Shown here one piece after another: positions 1 through 9,181 of a stretch of 64,000 nt of DNA. Made by a program: the position numbers and the translations under genes. The stretch's first letter is position 1. Each line of letters starts with the position of its first letter. A model generated the notes under the pieces. It was given only the letters and a program-made list of their open reading frames with translations. It made no database searches and was not told the DNA's origin. This DNA is from Desulfobacteraceae bacterium (lineage in GTDB: Bacteria; Desulfobacterota; Desulfobacteria; Desulfobacterales; UBA5852), in NCBI GenBank assembly GCA_014237395.1, contig JABZFP010000044.1:62001-126000 (forward strand). Reading direction: 5' to 3'.

Positions 1-282
1 ATGTATCCTTTCAGGGCAGGGTTTGCCGAGTTAAGCTTGCAAACCGGCGCCGATCCGATTCCTGTTATTACGACCATGGAGATTACCGGACATCTCAGGG
101 TCCAGTTTCTACGACCATTGGACACCGGTTCGGCAGCTCAATCCAACCAGGTCCGAATGGCAAGTTTGATTGAACAATATCAATGTATTTTGGAGAGGCA
201 GTGGCAGCAGATGCCCCATAATATTCTTTGGTATTATATGCGGCGGTTTATGTCGCTGCCAGAAGTGTTGCAATCACCTTAA
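1..282 (+). CDS. C-terminal part of a lipid A-type (LpxL/HtrB-like) acyltransferase, truncated by window edge
   Basis: The frame is open from base 1, so the ATG at base 1 is probably an internal methionine and the 5' part lies outside the window. What remains is 93 residues. The pattern FRAGFAELSLQTGADPIPV followed by a beta-strand region and a terminal segment with QMPHNILWYYMRRF resembles the end of the lysophospholipid/lauroyl acyltransferase family, in which an Ala-rich helix leads into a strand carrying 'GAxxxPV' and the protein ends near a P-x-x-x-xW motif. These enzymes add a secondary acyl chain to lipid A precursors at the inner membrane. The catalytic HX4D motif is not in view, so the family call rests on the C-terminus only. 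Confidence 0.5.
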   Translation: MYPFRAGFAELSLQTGADPIPVITTMEITGHLRVQFLRPLDTGSAAQSNQVRMASLIEQYQCILERQWQQMPHNILWYYMRRFMSLPEVLQSP

Positions 283-516
283 AGCAGATGTTTTGCCTCA
301 TGAGTTCAATTAAATTTTGATTGCCGATTGTGCAAATCCCATAATGCTTTTCGCTGGTATTAAGTTGGCAGCTATGCTGCCTATAAACGTCCCGGCAGCC
401 AAGAATTCTTCCCGGTTGAACAGGATGTTTGTGTTTTCAAAGGCAGATGGTATAACAAAGCTGATACGCGTCGGAATCACACAGGGATCATGCTGTCAGT
501 CGAACGAGGGAAAAAG

Positions 517-690
517 ATGAAGGAAAAGAATATGGATATCATTCGAATTCTGCTGGCCATTGTATTGCCGCCTCTGGGGGTTTTCCTGCAAGTCGGGATC
601 GGGCTGCATTTCTGGGTCAATATTCTTCTCACGTTGCTGGGCTATGTGCCGGGAATCATCCACGCGATCTGGGTGATCATAAAAAAATAG
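517..690 (+). CDS. Pmp3/YqaE (UPF0057) family small membrane protein
   Basis: A 57-residue protein with two hydrophobic segments, roughly residues 5-25 and 30-53. The first contains the family's LPPLGVFLQVG pattern, and the second has NILLTLLGYVPGIIHAIWVI with a short lysine tail. Pmp3-type proteolipids sit in the cytoplasmic membrane and are linked to membrane potential and salt stress in yeast and plants; the bacterial role is less clear. The ATG at 517 is preferred over the in-frame ATG at 490 because GAGGG at 506-510 lies six bases before it and homologues begin close to the first membrane segment. It stands alone between unrelated genes. Confidence 0.85.
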   Translation: MKEKNMDIIRILLAIVLPPLGVFLQVGIGLHFWVNILLTLLGYVPGIIHAIWVIIKK

Positions 691-787
691 ACGACCGGGT
701 GTCCCCGGCCATCCGCCATTGATATCCGGCAGCAACCGCATCATGGCGAAGGGCGCGTTCAGGGGACACTGCCATGCGAGGGGTAAA

Positions 788-2035
788 ATGGCCGAGGTGC
801 GATATCAGGTGATTTTCCGGGGAAAAACGGTCCCGGATATGCCCATTGAAGACGTAAAAGCCAATCTGGCGAACCTGTTCAAGACGAATGACGTTCGGAT
901 AAACCGGTTGTTTTCCGGCCAGGCCGTCGTGCTTAAAAAAGGTCTTCAACAGGAGGAAGGCGAGCGTTATCGTGTGCTTCTTGAGAGAGCCGGCGCCCTG
1001 TGTGAGGTTGTCCCACTTGCTGCCGCGCAGTCTTCGCCCCTGGCGGAAGCGGCCGCAACGGTTGCCGCCGACGCTTCACCAAAAGAACCCCGCCCCGCCC
1101 CGCTGTCCGAAAAAGACCACGCCGCGACAGCGCCCAGTCTCAAGCAACGGACGGCGGCAATTAAAGAGAAAGTTCAGGCGGTTCAGGCCGGAGAGCTCCA
1201 TCAGGCGCTGGGATCGATACGTGAAAAGGTTCAAGGAATCGATACCGAGGACGCCGGCCGGACAGTTGCGGCGCTGTGGGATAGGGTTGTGGCCCTGAAG
1301 CGGAACAAGATGTTATGGGGCCTGGCCGGCGCGGCTTTCATCGTTGTCGCCGTGGTGGTGATGTTGCTGAGCGGTGACACGCCGCCCATGCCGATCGAAA
1401 GCCGGGTTTTCAATGCGTTTGCCGAGCAATACCAACACGAGGTTCAAGAGGCCGACCTTGCCGGCGCCGGTACAGTGGTGTTGATCGATCTGGCGCGCGA
1501 TGTCATCGAAGATATGGGATTCGATTACGAGCGCACCTTGCTCCTCTGGTTGCTGAAAAAAGACCGCGTCGAAAGCAATGGGGGCATGGCCGTTTATACC
1601 CAGATTCTGGTGGACCCGGTGGCCGTGGCCGTCGCGGCCGACCTTTCGGGCATCGTTGATCGGATAACCCCGGAAACCCGAAAAATCCTGACGGTCGCCG
1701 CGTCCCTTCCACCCGGTGTAACCTTGCTTCCGATCAAAATGGTAAAATCCTGTCCGGCGACGGGCAACCGACTCCAGCATGACGATTTACTCCAAGTGTT
1801 GAGAACGCATAAAGTGGTCTTCGATGCCAGCCAACCGGACCTGGCGATCGCGGATGCCTTTTTTGGGTTGGAACGGGCCGGGTATATAAAAATTCATCGC
1901 CGCTGGGAAAAGGATGTGCAGTTCAGTGATATTGAAATTCTGGACCTGGCGGCCATGACCGCTGTTGAAGAAAATCTCGAATATCTCGCCAAAATGGAAA
2001 AGCACTTGTTCGGCGACACGCCCGGGTTGGCATGA
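788..2035 (+). CDS. Single-pass membrane protein with N-terminal small alpha/beta domain, function unknown
   Basis: The 415-residue product starts at the ATG at 788, with GAGGGG at 778-783 just upstream; an earlier in-frame start at 719 adds sequence that does not look like protein. Residues 1-75 form a compact domain (YQVIFRGKTVPD... LFSGQAVVLKKGL...) that I recall at the start of many proteobacterial membrane proteins. An Ala/Pro-rich linker and a charged helical stretch follow, then one membrane span near residues 180-200 (AAFIVVAVVVMLL) and a C-terminal domain of about 210 residues, presumably outside the membrane. No catalytic motif is visible. No family assignment can be made from sequence alone. 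Confidence 0.7.
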   Translation: MAEVRYQVIFRGKTVPDMPIEDVKANLANLFKTNDVRINRLFSGQAVVLKKGLQQEEGERYRVLLERAGALCEVVPLAAAQSSPLAEAAATVAADASPKEPRPAPLSEKDHAATAPSLKQRTAAIKEKVQAVQAGELHQALGSIREKVQGIDTEDAGRTVAALWDRVVALKRNKMLWGLAGAAFIVVAVVVMLLSGDTPPMPIESRVFNAFAEQYQHEVQEADLAGAGTVVLIDLARDVIEDMGFDYERTLLLWLLKKDRVESNGGMAVYTQILVDPVAVAVAADLSGIVDRITPETRKILTVAASLPPGVTLLPIKMVKSCPATGNRLQHDDLLQVLRTHKVVFDASQPDLAIADAFFGLERAGYIKIHRRWEKDVQFSDIEILDLAAMTAVEENLEYLAKMEKHLFGDTPGLA

Positions 2036-2207
2036 CGATGCTGCCTGCCTGTCGCCATCGGATGCTGTTGCGCGACGTTTTTCGCCCGCCAACTTGATAA
2101 TCGGTTGATCCGCTCTATTTTATCCTTCCACCGGCAATATGCTTCTATCGATTGCCCCTTTGACGGCGGCCGGGATTCAGTCCGGTGCGGGGGCGGATGC
2201 AGCAAGA

Positions 2208-2759
2208 ATGGATGATCACATGACATTTGTCGGCCACAGTCTGGTGGGGGCCTCGCTGGCCCAAGCCACGATGCCTGCCGGGGCTTCCTGGAAGCAGTGG
2301 GCCTTTGTCCTCAATCTGTATGTGCTTCTGGCGTTTTTCCCTGACCTGCCATTGCCGGGATGGGGACATTTTCGCTATTATGTCAGCCACAGTCTGTTCG
2401 TTAATCTCAGCTTGATGGTTCCGGTGGCGCTCATGTGCTGCCACTACCGGTCCCGACGGAATTTTGCCTCTTATCCCCTGGTGTTCGGTGCGGTGGCGGC
2501 CTGGCTCAGTCATTTCCCGCTGGATGCCATGTATAATCACGGCCGGGGCGTCGCCATTTTCTGGCCGTTTTCAGCGGCGGCCTTGAACCTGCCGCTGCCT
2601 TGGTTCGTCACCCTGGATATGAGCCAGTCGTTGGCGTCGGCCTACAATGCACGGGTGTTTCTGGTGGAAGCGGTGTTCTACCTGCCGTTGTTGGGCGTCG
2701 CCATGCTGGCGCGCCGGGTCTGGCTGCGAAGAGGGGGGCCCTCCGGGTACGCCGCGTGA
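2208..2759 (+). CDS. YdjM-like integral membrane protein (membrane-bound metal-dependent hydrolase family)
   Basis: A polytopic membrane protein of about 183 residues with four or five hydrophobic segments. It carries the histidine/aspartate pattern of the YdjM (LexA-regulated, YcfB-like) family: GHSLVGASLAQ at the N-terminus, AFFPDLPLPG after the first helix, a YYVSHSL motif, then LSHFPLDAMYNHGRG. In this family these His and Asp residues are thought to bind metal, although a hydrolase activity is not well established. Start candidates are ATG 2208 and ATG 2220; the frame is also open upstream to 2139, but that stretch is not protein-like. It is followed after 33 bases by the LolA-like gene, so the two may be cotranscribed. 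Confidence 0.7.
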   Translation: MDDHMTFVGHSLVGASLAQATMPAGASWKQWAFVLNLYVLLAFFPDLPLPGWGHFRYYVSHSLFVNLSLMVPVALMCCHYRSRRNFASYPLVFGAVAAWLSHFPLDAMYNHGRGVAIFWPFSAAALNLPLPWFVTLDMSQSLASAYNARVFLVEAVFYLPLLGVAMLARRVWLRRGGPSGYAA

Positions 2760-2792
2760 TTGTCGCGCTTACCGTGCAGGGGAAATCAGTCA

Positions 2793-3545
2793 ATGAATGA
2801 TGGCAAACGTCATCGGCGGGCCGGCTGTATTTGGGTGGTGGCGGCAGTTCTTTTGGGCGGCATGTTGCTGCTTCATGCCGTTCCGGCGGCTGCCGAACCG
2901 CCGCGCTTTGCGGTCGTCCTCGCGGGCATGAAGGCCAAGCTGGCCGCCACCAGCGACTACCAGTGTCGTTTTGAAACGCAATCAACCAACGGCGACCAGA
3001 CGCGTGACGTGTTGCTGGCGTACTATTACCGTAAGCCGGAACAAATTCGCATGGAAGTCTTGGAGGGGCCCTATCCCGGATCGCTCCTGATATACAACGG
3101 GGAGACGGATGCCGGTAGGGTCCGGGTGCTGGCCGGCAACCGCCTGGTGGCCTTTCTCCAGCGCATGCTCTACGGTGAATTTTTTGCGGTGGATCACGAA
3201 TGGGTCGTGGATTTGAGGGGCAACGGTATCCACGAATCCGGCTGGCCGCATTTCATCCGGACCCATGAGGCCTACCTCAGCATGGGGACCAGCCGGTTCG
3301 TGCGCGAAGAGATTCTGGATGGCCGTGTGGCGTATGTCTACCGGCTTGTTTCGGATGCCCCGGAGAAGACCATGGCCGTCAAAAGCGAAGACCTCTGGGT
3401 GGACGCGGAAACTTTTTTTCCGGTCCGGTATTTTCAATACGACGAAGCCGGCCGCCTGATACGCAAGGCGATCGTAACGGAACTGCGGTTCAACGCCGGC
3501 ATTAGTGAACGACTGTTTACGGAATTTTATCCCGACATGGATTAG
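2793..3545 (+). CDS. Periplasmic LolA-like / DUF1571 protein
   Basis: The 250-residue product has a clear N-terminal signal (positive MNDGKRHRRAG, then a hydrophobic core ending at AVPAAAEPP), so it is exported. The mature part reads as antiparallel beta strands: a YYYRKPEQIRMEV strand, LLIYNGETD, and later KSEDLWVDAETFFPVRYFQYDEAGRL. That layout matches the LolA/LolB-fold DUF1571 group, which binds lipids or lipoproteins in the periplasm, but the lipoprotein carrier role of LolA itself cannot be assumed. ATG 2793 is chosen over an upstream TTG at 2760 because CAGGGG at 2777-2782 precedes it and the signal peptide starts there. Confidence 0.7.
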   Translation: MNDGKRHRRAGCIWVVAAVLLGGMLLLHAVPAAAEPPRFAVVLAGMKAKLAATSDYQCRFETQSTNGDQTRDVLLAYYYRKPEQIRMEVLEGPYPGSLLIYNGETDAGRVRVLAGNRLVAFLQRMLYGEFFAVDHEWVVDLRGNGIHESGWPHFIRTHEAYLSMGTSRFVREEILDGRVAYVYRLVSDAPEKTMAVKSEDLWVDAETFFPVRYFQYDEAGRLIRKAIVTELRFNAGISERLFTEFYPDMD

Positions 3546-3741
3546 CACCTATCGAAAAAAATCAATTCAAACACCTACGATGATCCTCCGTTGACCTCGC
3601 GCTATACATTCAACATCTCCATGAACGTTGCCTTCTGAAGGGATGTCATTGACATTTGGCCGGGGATTCTGCCAATAGGAAAGCTGGATTGCCGACTCGA
3701 TTTCCTACGCACCTTGCAGACCGTTGTACGAAAGGCCTCTC

Positions 3742-5229
3742 TTGAAAGATCGCATTCGATATGCCCCCCTGAGGGATAAGGTTACAGACCCCGCCACCGC
3801 AGCACGTCACATCCAGGATGGAACCAATTTATTCATTTCCGGCTTCACGGCCGGTTATCCCAAGCTGATTCCACGGGAGTTGGTGCGCCGGGCCTCCGCC
3901 GGTGAAACCTTCAAAATCAATTTGTTTGCCGGTGCCTCCACGGGCGATTCGGTGGACGGGATTCTGGCGGAAGCCGGGGTGGTGGCCTGGCGGCGCCCTT
4001 ACATGAGCGACCGCACCATGCGCCAACAGATCAATGCCGATCTCATCAAGTTCAAAGACGACCACCTGTCGCGCCTGGCCGGGCAGGTGCGGGCCGGTGA
4101 CTGGGGCGCCGCGCACGTTGCGGTGGTGGAAGCCGTGGCGGTGACGGAAAAGGGCCATCTGGTGCCCACCATGTCGGTGGGCAACACCCCGACTTATGTG
4201 CGGGAAGCCGAGAAAATCATCATCGAGATTTCGCCGGAATCCAAGGAGCTGGAAGGGATTCACGACATCTACATTCCCGAAGATCCCCCGTACCGGATGC
4301 CGATTCCGATTTACCGCACCGGCGACCGGATCGGGAAACCGTTTATCGAGATGGATCCCGACCGGGTGGTGGCCGTTCTGTTGAGCGATGCGCAGGACAG
4401 CTGTGCGGTATTTGCGGAACCGGATCAGGTCGCCCGGCAGATGGCGGCGCATATCCTCGATTTTGTGCGGCATGAAATCAAGCAAGACCGCTTGCCGCCC
4501 ACCCTGCCTTGGCAGTCCGGCGTCGGTGACGTGGCCAATGCCGTCCTGAGTGGCTTCATGGCGGATGATTTCTATCGGGATCTCGATATTTATTCGGAAG
4601 TGCTGCAGGATGCCGTGCTGGACCTGATCGACATGGGCAAGGTGCGCGCTGCTTCCGGGTCGTCCATGACGCTGTCGCACCATGCGCGGGAACGGTTTTT
4701 CAACGAACTCTATCGCTACAAGGAAAAAATTGTCCTGCGACCGGTGGAAATCTCCAATAGCCCCGAGGTGATCCGACGGTTAGGGGTGATCGCCATCAAT
4801 ACCGCCATCGAAGTGGATATTTACGGCCAGGTCAATTCCACCCATCTGACCGGTAGCCAGATGATGAACGGCATTGGCGGTTCCGGGGATTTTCTGCGCA
4901 ACGGCGCTCTGTCATTTATCGTGACGCCCAGCACGGCCAAGGACGGCCGGGTTTCGGCAATTGTCCCCATGGTATCCCATGTGGATCACAGCGAGCACTC
5001 GGTGGATGTCGTGGTGACTGAACACGGCCTGGTGGATACCCGACCGCTGACGCCCCGCCAGGTAGCGGAGCAGGTGATCAAAAAATGCGCTCATCCGGAC
5101 TACCGGGATATGCTCTGGGATTATTTCCAGCGGGCGATCCACTCCCATGGCGGCCATGAACCGCATTTGCTGGACGAAGCCTTCGATTTTCACAACCGCT
5201 ATCTGGTTACCGGTTCCATGAAGGGCTGA
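3742..5229 (+). CDS. Acetyl-CoA hydrolase/transferase family, probable succinyl-CoA:acetate CoA-transferase
   Basis: About 495 residues, the usual length of the Cat1/AarC/ScpC class I CoA-transferases. Recognisable elements are FISGFTAGYPKLIPREL near the N-terminus, LVPTMSVGNTPTYV, the GVGDVANAVLSGF CoA-binding loop, and YSEVLQDAV, whose glutamate (about residue 286) aligns with the catalytic Glu that forms the glutamyl-CoA thioester. NGIGGSGDFLRNG follows in the C-terminal domain. The enzyme would move CoA between succinyl-CoA and acetate, a step used in acetate-oxidising sulfate reducers. The start is uncertain: TTG 3742 has AAAGG six bases upstream, while TTG 3724 is also in frame. No ATG fits. 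Confidence 0.88.
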   Translation: MKDRIRYAPLRDKVTDPATAARHIQDGTNLFISGFTAGYPKLIPRELVRRASAGETFKINLFAGASTGDSVDGILAEAGVVAWRRPYMSDRTMRQQINADLIKFKDDHLSRLAGQVRAGDWGAAHVAVVEAVAVTEKGHLVPTMSVGNTPTYVREAEKIIIEISPESKELEGIHDIYIPEDPPYRMPIPIYRTGDRIGKPFIEMDPDRVVAVLLSDAQDSCAVFAEPDQVARQMAAHILDFVRHEIKQDRLPPTLPWQSGVGDVANAVLSGFMADDFYRDLDIYSEVLQDAVLDLIDMGKVRAASGSSMTLSHHARERFFNELYRYKEKIVLRPVEISNSPEVIRRLGVIAINTAIEVDIYGQVNSTHLTGSQMMNGIGGSGDFLRNGALSFIVTPSTAKDGRVSAIVPMVSHVDHSEHSVDVVVTEHGLVDTRPLTPRQVAEQVIKKCAHPDYRDMLWDYFQRAIHSHGGHEPHLLDEAFDFHNRYLVTGSMKG

Positions 5230-5305
5230 CGCGGGTCCGGGCTATGGCTTTTATCGATACACCAATCTCAACCGGCTGCAAACCGGGCAGGTGGTCAGGT
5301 AAACA

Positions 5306-6217
5306 ATGGATCTGACAGGGACGGCGCTCATTCTGGAAGGTGGCGGCCTGCGGGGAAACTACACGGCGGGTGTGCTGCGGTTCTTTGCGGACAAGGGGCT
5401 TTTTTTCCCCTACGTGATCGGTGTCTCCATCGGCGCCTGCAACGGCTCCAATTACGTATCACGGCAGCCGGAACGCAACCGGATCGTCAATACGCGGTAT
5501 GTCCGAGACCCCCGGTTTTTAAGTTATCGTCGGCTGTTGGCCGGCGGCGGTCTTTTCGGGATGGCGTTTGTTTTCGGCACGATTCCGCTGCAGCTGGTGC
5601 CCTTCGATTTCGAGCGGTTTTTCGCAAGCGACCAGCGGCACATCACCACGGCGACCGACTGCGCCACGGGGCAACCGTGTTATTACGAGAAAGACCACCT
5701 GGGATCGCCGGACTTTTTGCGTGTACTGCAGGCCGGTTGCAGCCTGCCGCTGTTGCAGAAGCCCGTGCGCTTTGACGGGCGGGTGCTGATGGACGGCGGC
5801 CTTGCCGATCCGATCCCCCTGCGAAAGAGCATGGCCGACGGCAATGCGCGCCATGTGTTGATCCTGACCCAGCCTAGTGGCTACCGCAAGAAAGCCTCGT
5901 CCCTGGCCGGACTGATTCGTCTTCGCTATAGGCATTTTCCGGGCTTGCAACGGGCATTTGCCGATCGCCACCGCCGCTACAATGAAACCGTGCAATGCAT
6001 CGACGACCTGGAGCGCAAGAACGCCGTCTTTACGATTCGCCCGGCAGCATCGCTTGCGGTTAGCCGGGCCGAGCGCAACAAAGACAAGCTGTATGCGATT
6101 TATGATCAGGGGTACCATGATGCCGCTGCGCACCATGCGTCCCTGACCGCCTACCTGGAAAGGGTTCCTGAGGGGGATGGCAACGAGAATCACTTAGCGC
6201 AGGGGAGGTCGGCATGA
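5306..6217 (+). CDS. Patatin-like phospholipase (RssA/YjjU type)
   Basis: A 303-residue protein with all the parts of a patatin hydrolase: the oxyanion loop GGGLRG at residues 12-17, the nucleophile elbow GVSIGAC with Ser41, and the dyad aspartate in MDGGLADPIP near residue 165. Patatins cleave acyl chains from phospholipids or lipid esters with a Ser-Asp dyad. No signal peptide or membrane span is obvious, so it is probably cytoplasmic or loosely bound to the membrane. The closest bacterial type is YjjU/RssA. Its TGA overlaps, as ATGA, the start of a short hydrolase remnant, which suggests that it once led a two-gene operon. Confidence 0.9.
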   Translation: MDLTGTALILEGGGLRGNYTAGVLRFFADKGLFFPYVIGVSIGACNGSNYVSRQPERNRIVNTRYVRDPRFLSYRRLLAGGGLFGMAFVFGTIPLQLVPFDFERFFASDQRHITTATDCATGQPCYYEKDHLGSPDFLRVLQAGCSLPLLQKPVRFDGRVLMDGGLADPIPLRKSMADGNARHVLILTQPSGYRKKASSLAGLIRLRYRHFPGLQRAFADRHRRYNETVQCIDDLERKNAVFTIRPAASLAVSRAERNKDKLYAIYDQGYHDAAAHHASLTAYLERVPEGDGNENHLAQGRSA

Positions 6218-6312
6218 CGGAATCCATCGTGATGATTCACGGGATGTGGGGCGGAGGGACTAAGTGGCGTCCAGGATATCCCGGATTTTCTGGGAAAGGG
6301 CCTCCAGGGTGA
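6214..6312 (+). pseudogene. 5' remnant of an alpha/beta hydrolase gene
   Basis: The ATG at 6214 overlaps the patatin stop as ATGA and has a strong AGGGGAGG site at 6201-6208. The first fifteen residues read MTESIVMIHGMWGGG, which is the typical first strand and oxyanion HG motif of alpha/beta hydrolases. From about 6259 the frame only reads the antisense of the kinase gene's 3' end, and it stops at 6310-6312. So the start signals and first strand of a hydrolase survive, while the remaining 200 or more residues are missing. A deletion or rearrangement joining this point to the oppositely oriented kinase gene is the simplest explanation. Confidence 0.6.
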
Positions 6313-8914
6313 AGGGCTTCTGGATAAATCCGTTGCAGCCGCTTTTCAGGATTTCGGCGGCCTGACCGTCGATGCTGTAGCCGCTGGATAAAAGGGTTTT
6401 GATCTGCGGATCGAGTTCCTTGAGGTGTTCGAAAAGGTCGCGGCCACTCATGACCGGCATGATCATGTCCAGTATGACCATGGCAATGGTATCTCGCTCA
6501 TACTCATAAATCGCGAGTGCTTCCTGGCCCGTCCGGGCGGTCCTCACCGTATAGCCCAACCGGCTCAGCATCTTGGCGCCCACCGTCAGGATCATCTCTT
6601 CATCGTCCACCAGAAGGAGGGTTTCGCTGCCAGTGAGGCGTGTGGCGGGCCGATGGGGTTTTTCGACGGCCGGCAGATCGGATGCCGGCAGGAAGATCGT
6701 GAAGGTCGTGCCGCCGGCCTTGCTGCTGTCCACTTCGATGATGCCGTGGTGGTTGGTGATGATGCCATAAGCGGATGCCAGCCCTAAACCGGTTCCGGTG
6801 CCGACTTCTTTCGTGGTAAAAAAGGGATCGAAAATGCGTTGCTGGGTTTCGTCATCCATGCCGACGCCGGTGTCGGATACGGTTATTTTGACATAGCGCC
6901 CTGGTGTAAGGTCGTATGCCGCAACCTTTGCCGCCGCAAGATCGGCATTGTCGGTTGCGATGGTCAGGGTGCCCCCCTGGGGCATGGCTTGCCAGGCGTT
7001 GACGAAAAGATTCAACAGCACTTGCTCCATTTGTCCGGCATCGGCTTCCACGGTGCAAGTGGTTTGGCGGAAGTCGGTGCGAATGGTCAGTTCTTTCTTG
7101 GTGCGGCCGAACAGGTCGGCGGTGCGCATAACGAGTTGGTTGATATCGACCGGCCGTATCTCGTACTTGCCTTCCCGCGCAAACCCGAGCAGTCGGTTGG
7201 TCAGTTCCACCGCCCGTTTCAAATAGCCCTCGATTTCCGTAAGCTTGGCCGTCTGCGGGTTTTCCGGGGAAAGATCTTCAATCATCAGGCCGACAGTTCC
7301 CTGAATTCCCATCAGCAGGTTGTTGAAGTCGTGTGCCACGCCGCCGGCCAATGTGCCGATGGCTTCCAGGCGCTGGGCCCGCTGCAGCTGGGCTTCGGTG
7401 CGCTGGCGTTCTTCCTCCATGTGTTTGATGTCCGTAATGTCGGTGGCCATTTCGAGCATCACATACCGGCCGTCCAACCACTTGATGGCGCGGTCGTAGT
7501 TGACGAACCAGCGGCCGGTGGTCGGATTTTGAGATTCATAGGCGATGGTGGCACTGGGCTGACCCGAGGCATCGAGGAGCTCATTGGAGCGGCAATCACT
7601 GCAAGGGACGTCTAATCCGCGCAGGGCCTCCCAGCATTTCCGCCCCACCAGGTTTTCCCCGTATTGATCCCGCATGTACTTGTTGGAAAACAGAATTTCT
7701 CTGGTTTCCAGCTCCGTCACATGAATAACCGCCTCGATTCCGTCCAGTACGGTCAGGAGCGTTTTTTGGGAATCGCGCAGGGCGGCTTCAGCCCGCAGTC
7801 GGTTGGTGATATCGCGGGCCAGCACCAGGACCGCTTTTTCTTCCTTCAGTTCGATGACCCCCAACCGCATCTCGACGGGCAGTGACGCCCCATCTTTGCA
7901 CTGCAGATAGGATTGATGGGTCAGCTGCTTGTGTTGGGTCAGCTCCGCCATGCTGGCGCTAAAGCGTTGTCCGGCATAACGGGAATCCACATCCGGAAAG
8001 GACATGGCCAGCAGCTCATCCCGGCGGTACCCGAGCGAGGTGCAGGCCTGTTGGTTCACATCGATGAAACGTCCGGTAAAATCATGGACAAAAATGGCGT
8101 CCGCGGCCTGGTTGATCAGGGCGCGAAACCGCTCTTCGCTCTGGCGAAGATTTTTTTCCGCCGCCCGCCGTTCGTTGATTTCGCTTTCAAGCCGGCGGTT
8201 GGCATTTTCGAGCGACAACTGGCGGTTTTGGACTTGATCCGCCATGGCCCGGAACTTGGACACGATGGTGCGGATTTCACGTTGCTTGAAACGGGGAAAG
8301 GTATAGGAATAGTTGCCCTGCGACACCTTCTCGATTCCCTGGATCAGGAGATCGAGGGGGTGACGCAGATAGCGACGGACAAAGAGCCCGGTGATGATGG
8401 CCAGGATGACGACGATCAGCAGCGTATTGCGCAAATTGGACCGCAAGAGTGCATCGAGGCGGTTTTCATAGGGGCGCGGTGTCAACCCCACCGTCACGCT
8501 GCCGATCACCCGCTGATTGAACACGATAGGCCGCTCTTTGAACAGCAGATCATCCAACCCGGTCTCATGCGCTTCGAACAGCACTTGTTGATTGGTGGTG
8601 TCCCTGATGCGGATCAGGGCCACCAGATCGCCGCGCATGAAGGAATCCGCGATGCGGCGTACCCCCTCCTCGTCCATCGACCAGACCGGCAGGGCGAGAC
8701 TGTCCACGAGGTAGGAAAGGTATTCGCCGGCTTTTTCTTCCATTTCGGTGCGGGCGGAACGGGAAACAAACCAGTAGGTCAAGCCGTAGAGCAAGGCCGA
8801 CGGGATCAAGACGGCCAGCACGAGGCTGATGGTCAGGTCCCGGGTTATCGTCTGTTGCAAAAACGATGGCTTTTGGGCATCGGGCGAGTCGTTATGGTGT
8901 TTGGTGTTATTCAT
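6260..8914 (-). CDS. Hybrid sensor histidine kinase (HAMP-PAS-PAS-HisKA-HATPase-REC)
   Basis: An 884-residue membrane kinase. Two membrane spans (about residues 27-50 and 163-182) enclose a periplasmic sensor of about 110 residues. A HAMP-like linker, two PAS domains (about 265-385 and 395-505), a HisKA domain with the phosphorylated His in GGVAHDFNNLL, and an HATPase domain with DTGVGMDD and GTGTGLGLA follow. A C-terminal receiver domain has VILDMIMPVMSG. PAS2 holds two Cys in VPCSDCRSNE, which could bind a metal or respond to redox. No DNA-binding output domain is attached or adjacent, so the partner must be a separate phosphotransfer or regulator protein. The HDFNN H-box is typical of deltaproteobacterial hybrid kinases. 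Confidence 0.93.
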   Translation of the reverse strand: MNNTKHHNDSPDAQKPSFLQQTITRDLTISLVLAVLIPSALLYGLTYWFVSRSARTEMEEKAGEYLSYLVDSLALPVWSMDEEGVRRIADSFMRGDLVALIRIRDTTNQQVLFEAHETGLDDLLFKERPIVFNQRVIGSVTVGLTPRPYENRLDALLRSNLRNTLLIVVILAIITGLFVRRYLRHPLDLLIQGIEKVSQGNYSYTFPRFKQREIRTIVSKFRAMADQVQNRQLSLENANRRLESEINERRAAEKNLRQSEERFRALINQAADAIFVHDFTGRFIDVNQQACTSLGYRRDELLAMSFPDVDSRYAGQRFSASMAELTQHKQLTHQSYLQCKDGASLPVEMRLGVIELKEEKAVLVLARDITNRLRAEAALRDSQKTLLTVLDGIEAVIHVTELETREILFSNKYMRDQYGENLVGRKCWEALRGLDVPCSDCRSNELLDASGQPSATIAYESQNPTTGRWFVNYDRAIKWLDGRYVMLEMATDITDIKHMEEERQRTEAQLQRAQRLEAIGTLAGGVAHDFNNLLMGIQGTVGLMIEDLSPENPQTAKLTEIEGYLKRAVELTNRLLGFAREGKYEIRPVDINQLVMRTADLFGRTKKELTIRTDFRQTTCTVEADAGQMEQVLLNLFVNAWQAMPQGGTLTIATDNADLAAAKVAAYDLTPGRYVKITVSDTGVGMDDETQQRIFDPFFTTKEVGTGTGLGLASAYGIITNHHGIIEVDSSKAGGTTFTIFLPASDLPAVEKPHRPATRLTGSETLLLVDDEEMILTVGAKMLSRLGYTVRTARTGQEALAIYEYERDTIAMVILDMIMPVMSGRDLFEHLKELDPQIKTLLSSGYSIDGQAAEILKSGCNGFIQKPFTLEALSQKIRDILDAT

Positions 8915-9181
8915 GCCAGTTCCCTACCGGGAGGAATCGCGCGGAGATGGATCGCAATCCTGATGCCATTGAACTATCACAAGGACGGTAGCGGATCAAT
9001 TCGCTTATGTCAAATAGCATGCCAGGAGGCGCCTGCGGCGGATCGGCGTGGGTCGACCCGTGTCATTGGTTGCGACCGACACGGAAGTGCTATTTTATTT
9101 CGCCGGGATTTATGCTTATATGCGATGGCGTAAGTAATTGCGGTTATCTATTCTTAGCACTTTTCTTCTGAGGATGATTCG

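Noticed and set aside
317..520. 67-residue frame between the acyltransferase end and the Pmp3-like gene
   Set aside because: No ribosome site, no recognisable protein features, and it overlaps the well-supported Pmp3-like start.
7913..9133. 406-residue plus-strand frame opposite the hybrid kinase
   Set aside because: Antisense shadow: it spans PAS and membrane domains of the kinase and has no protein family features.
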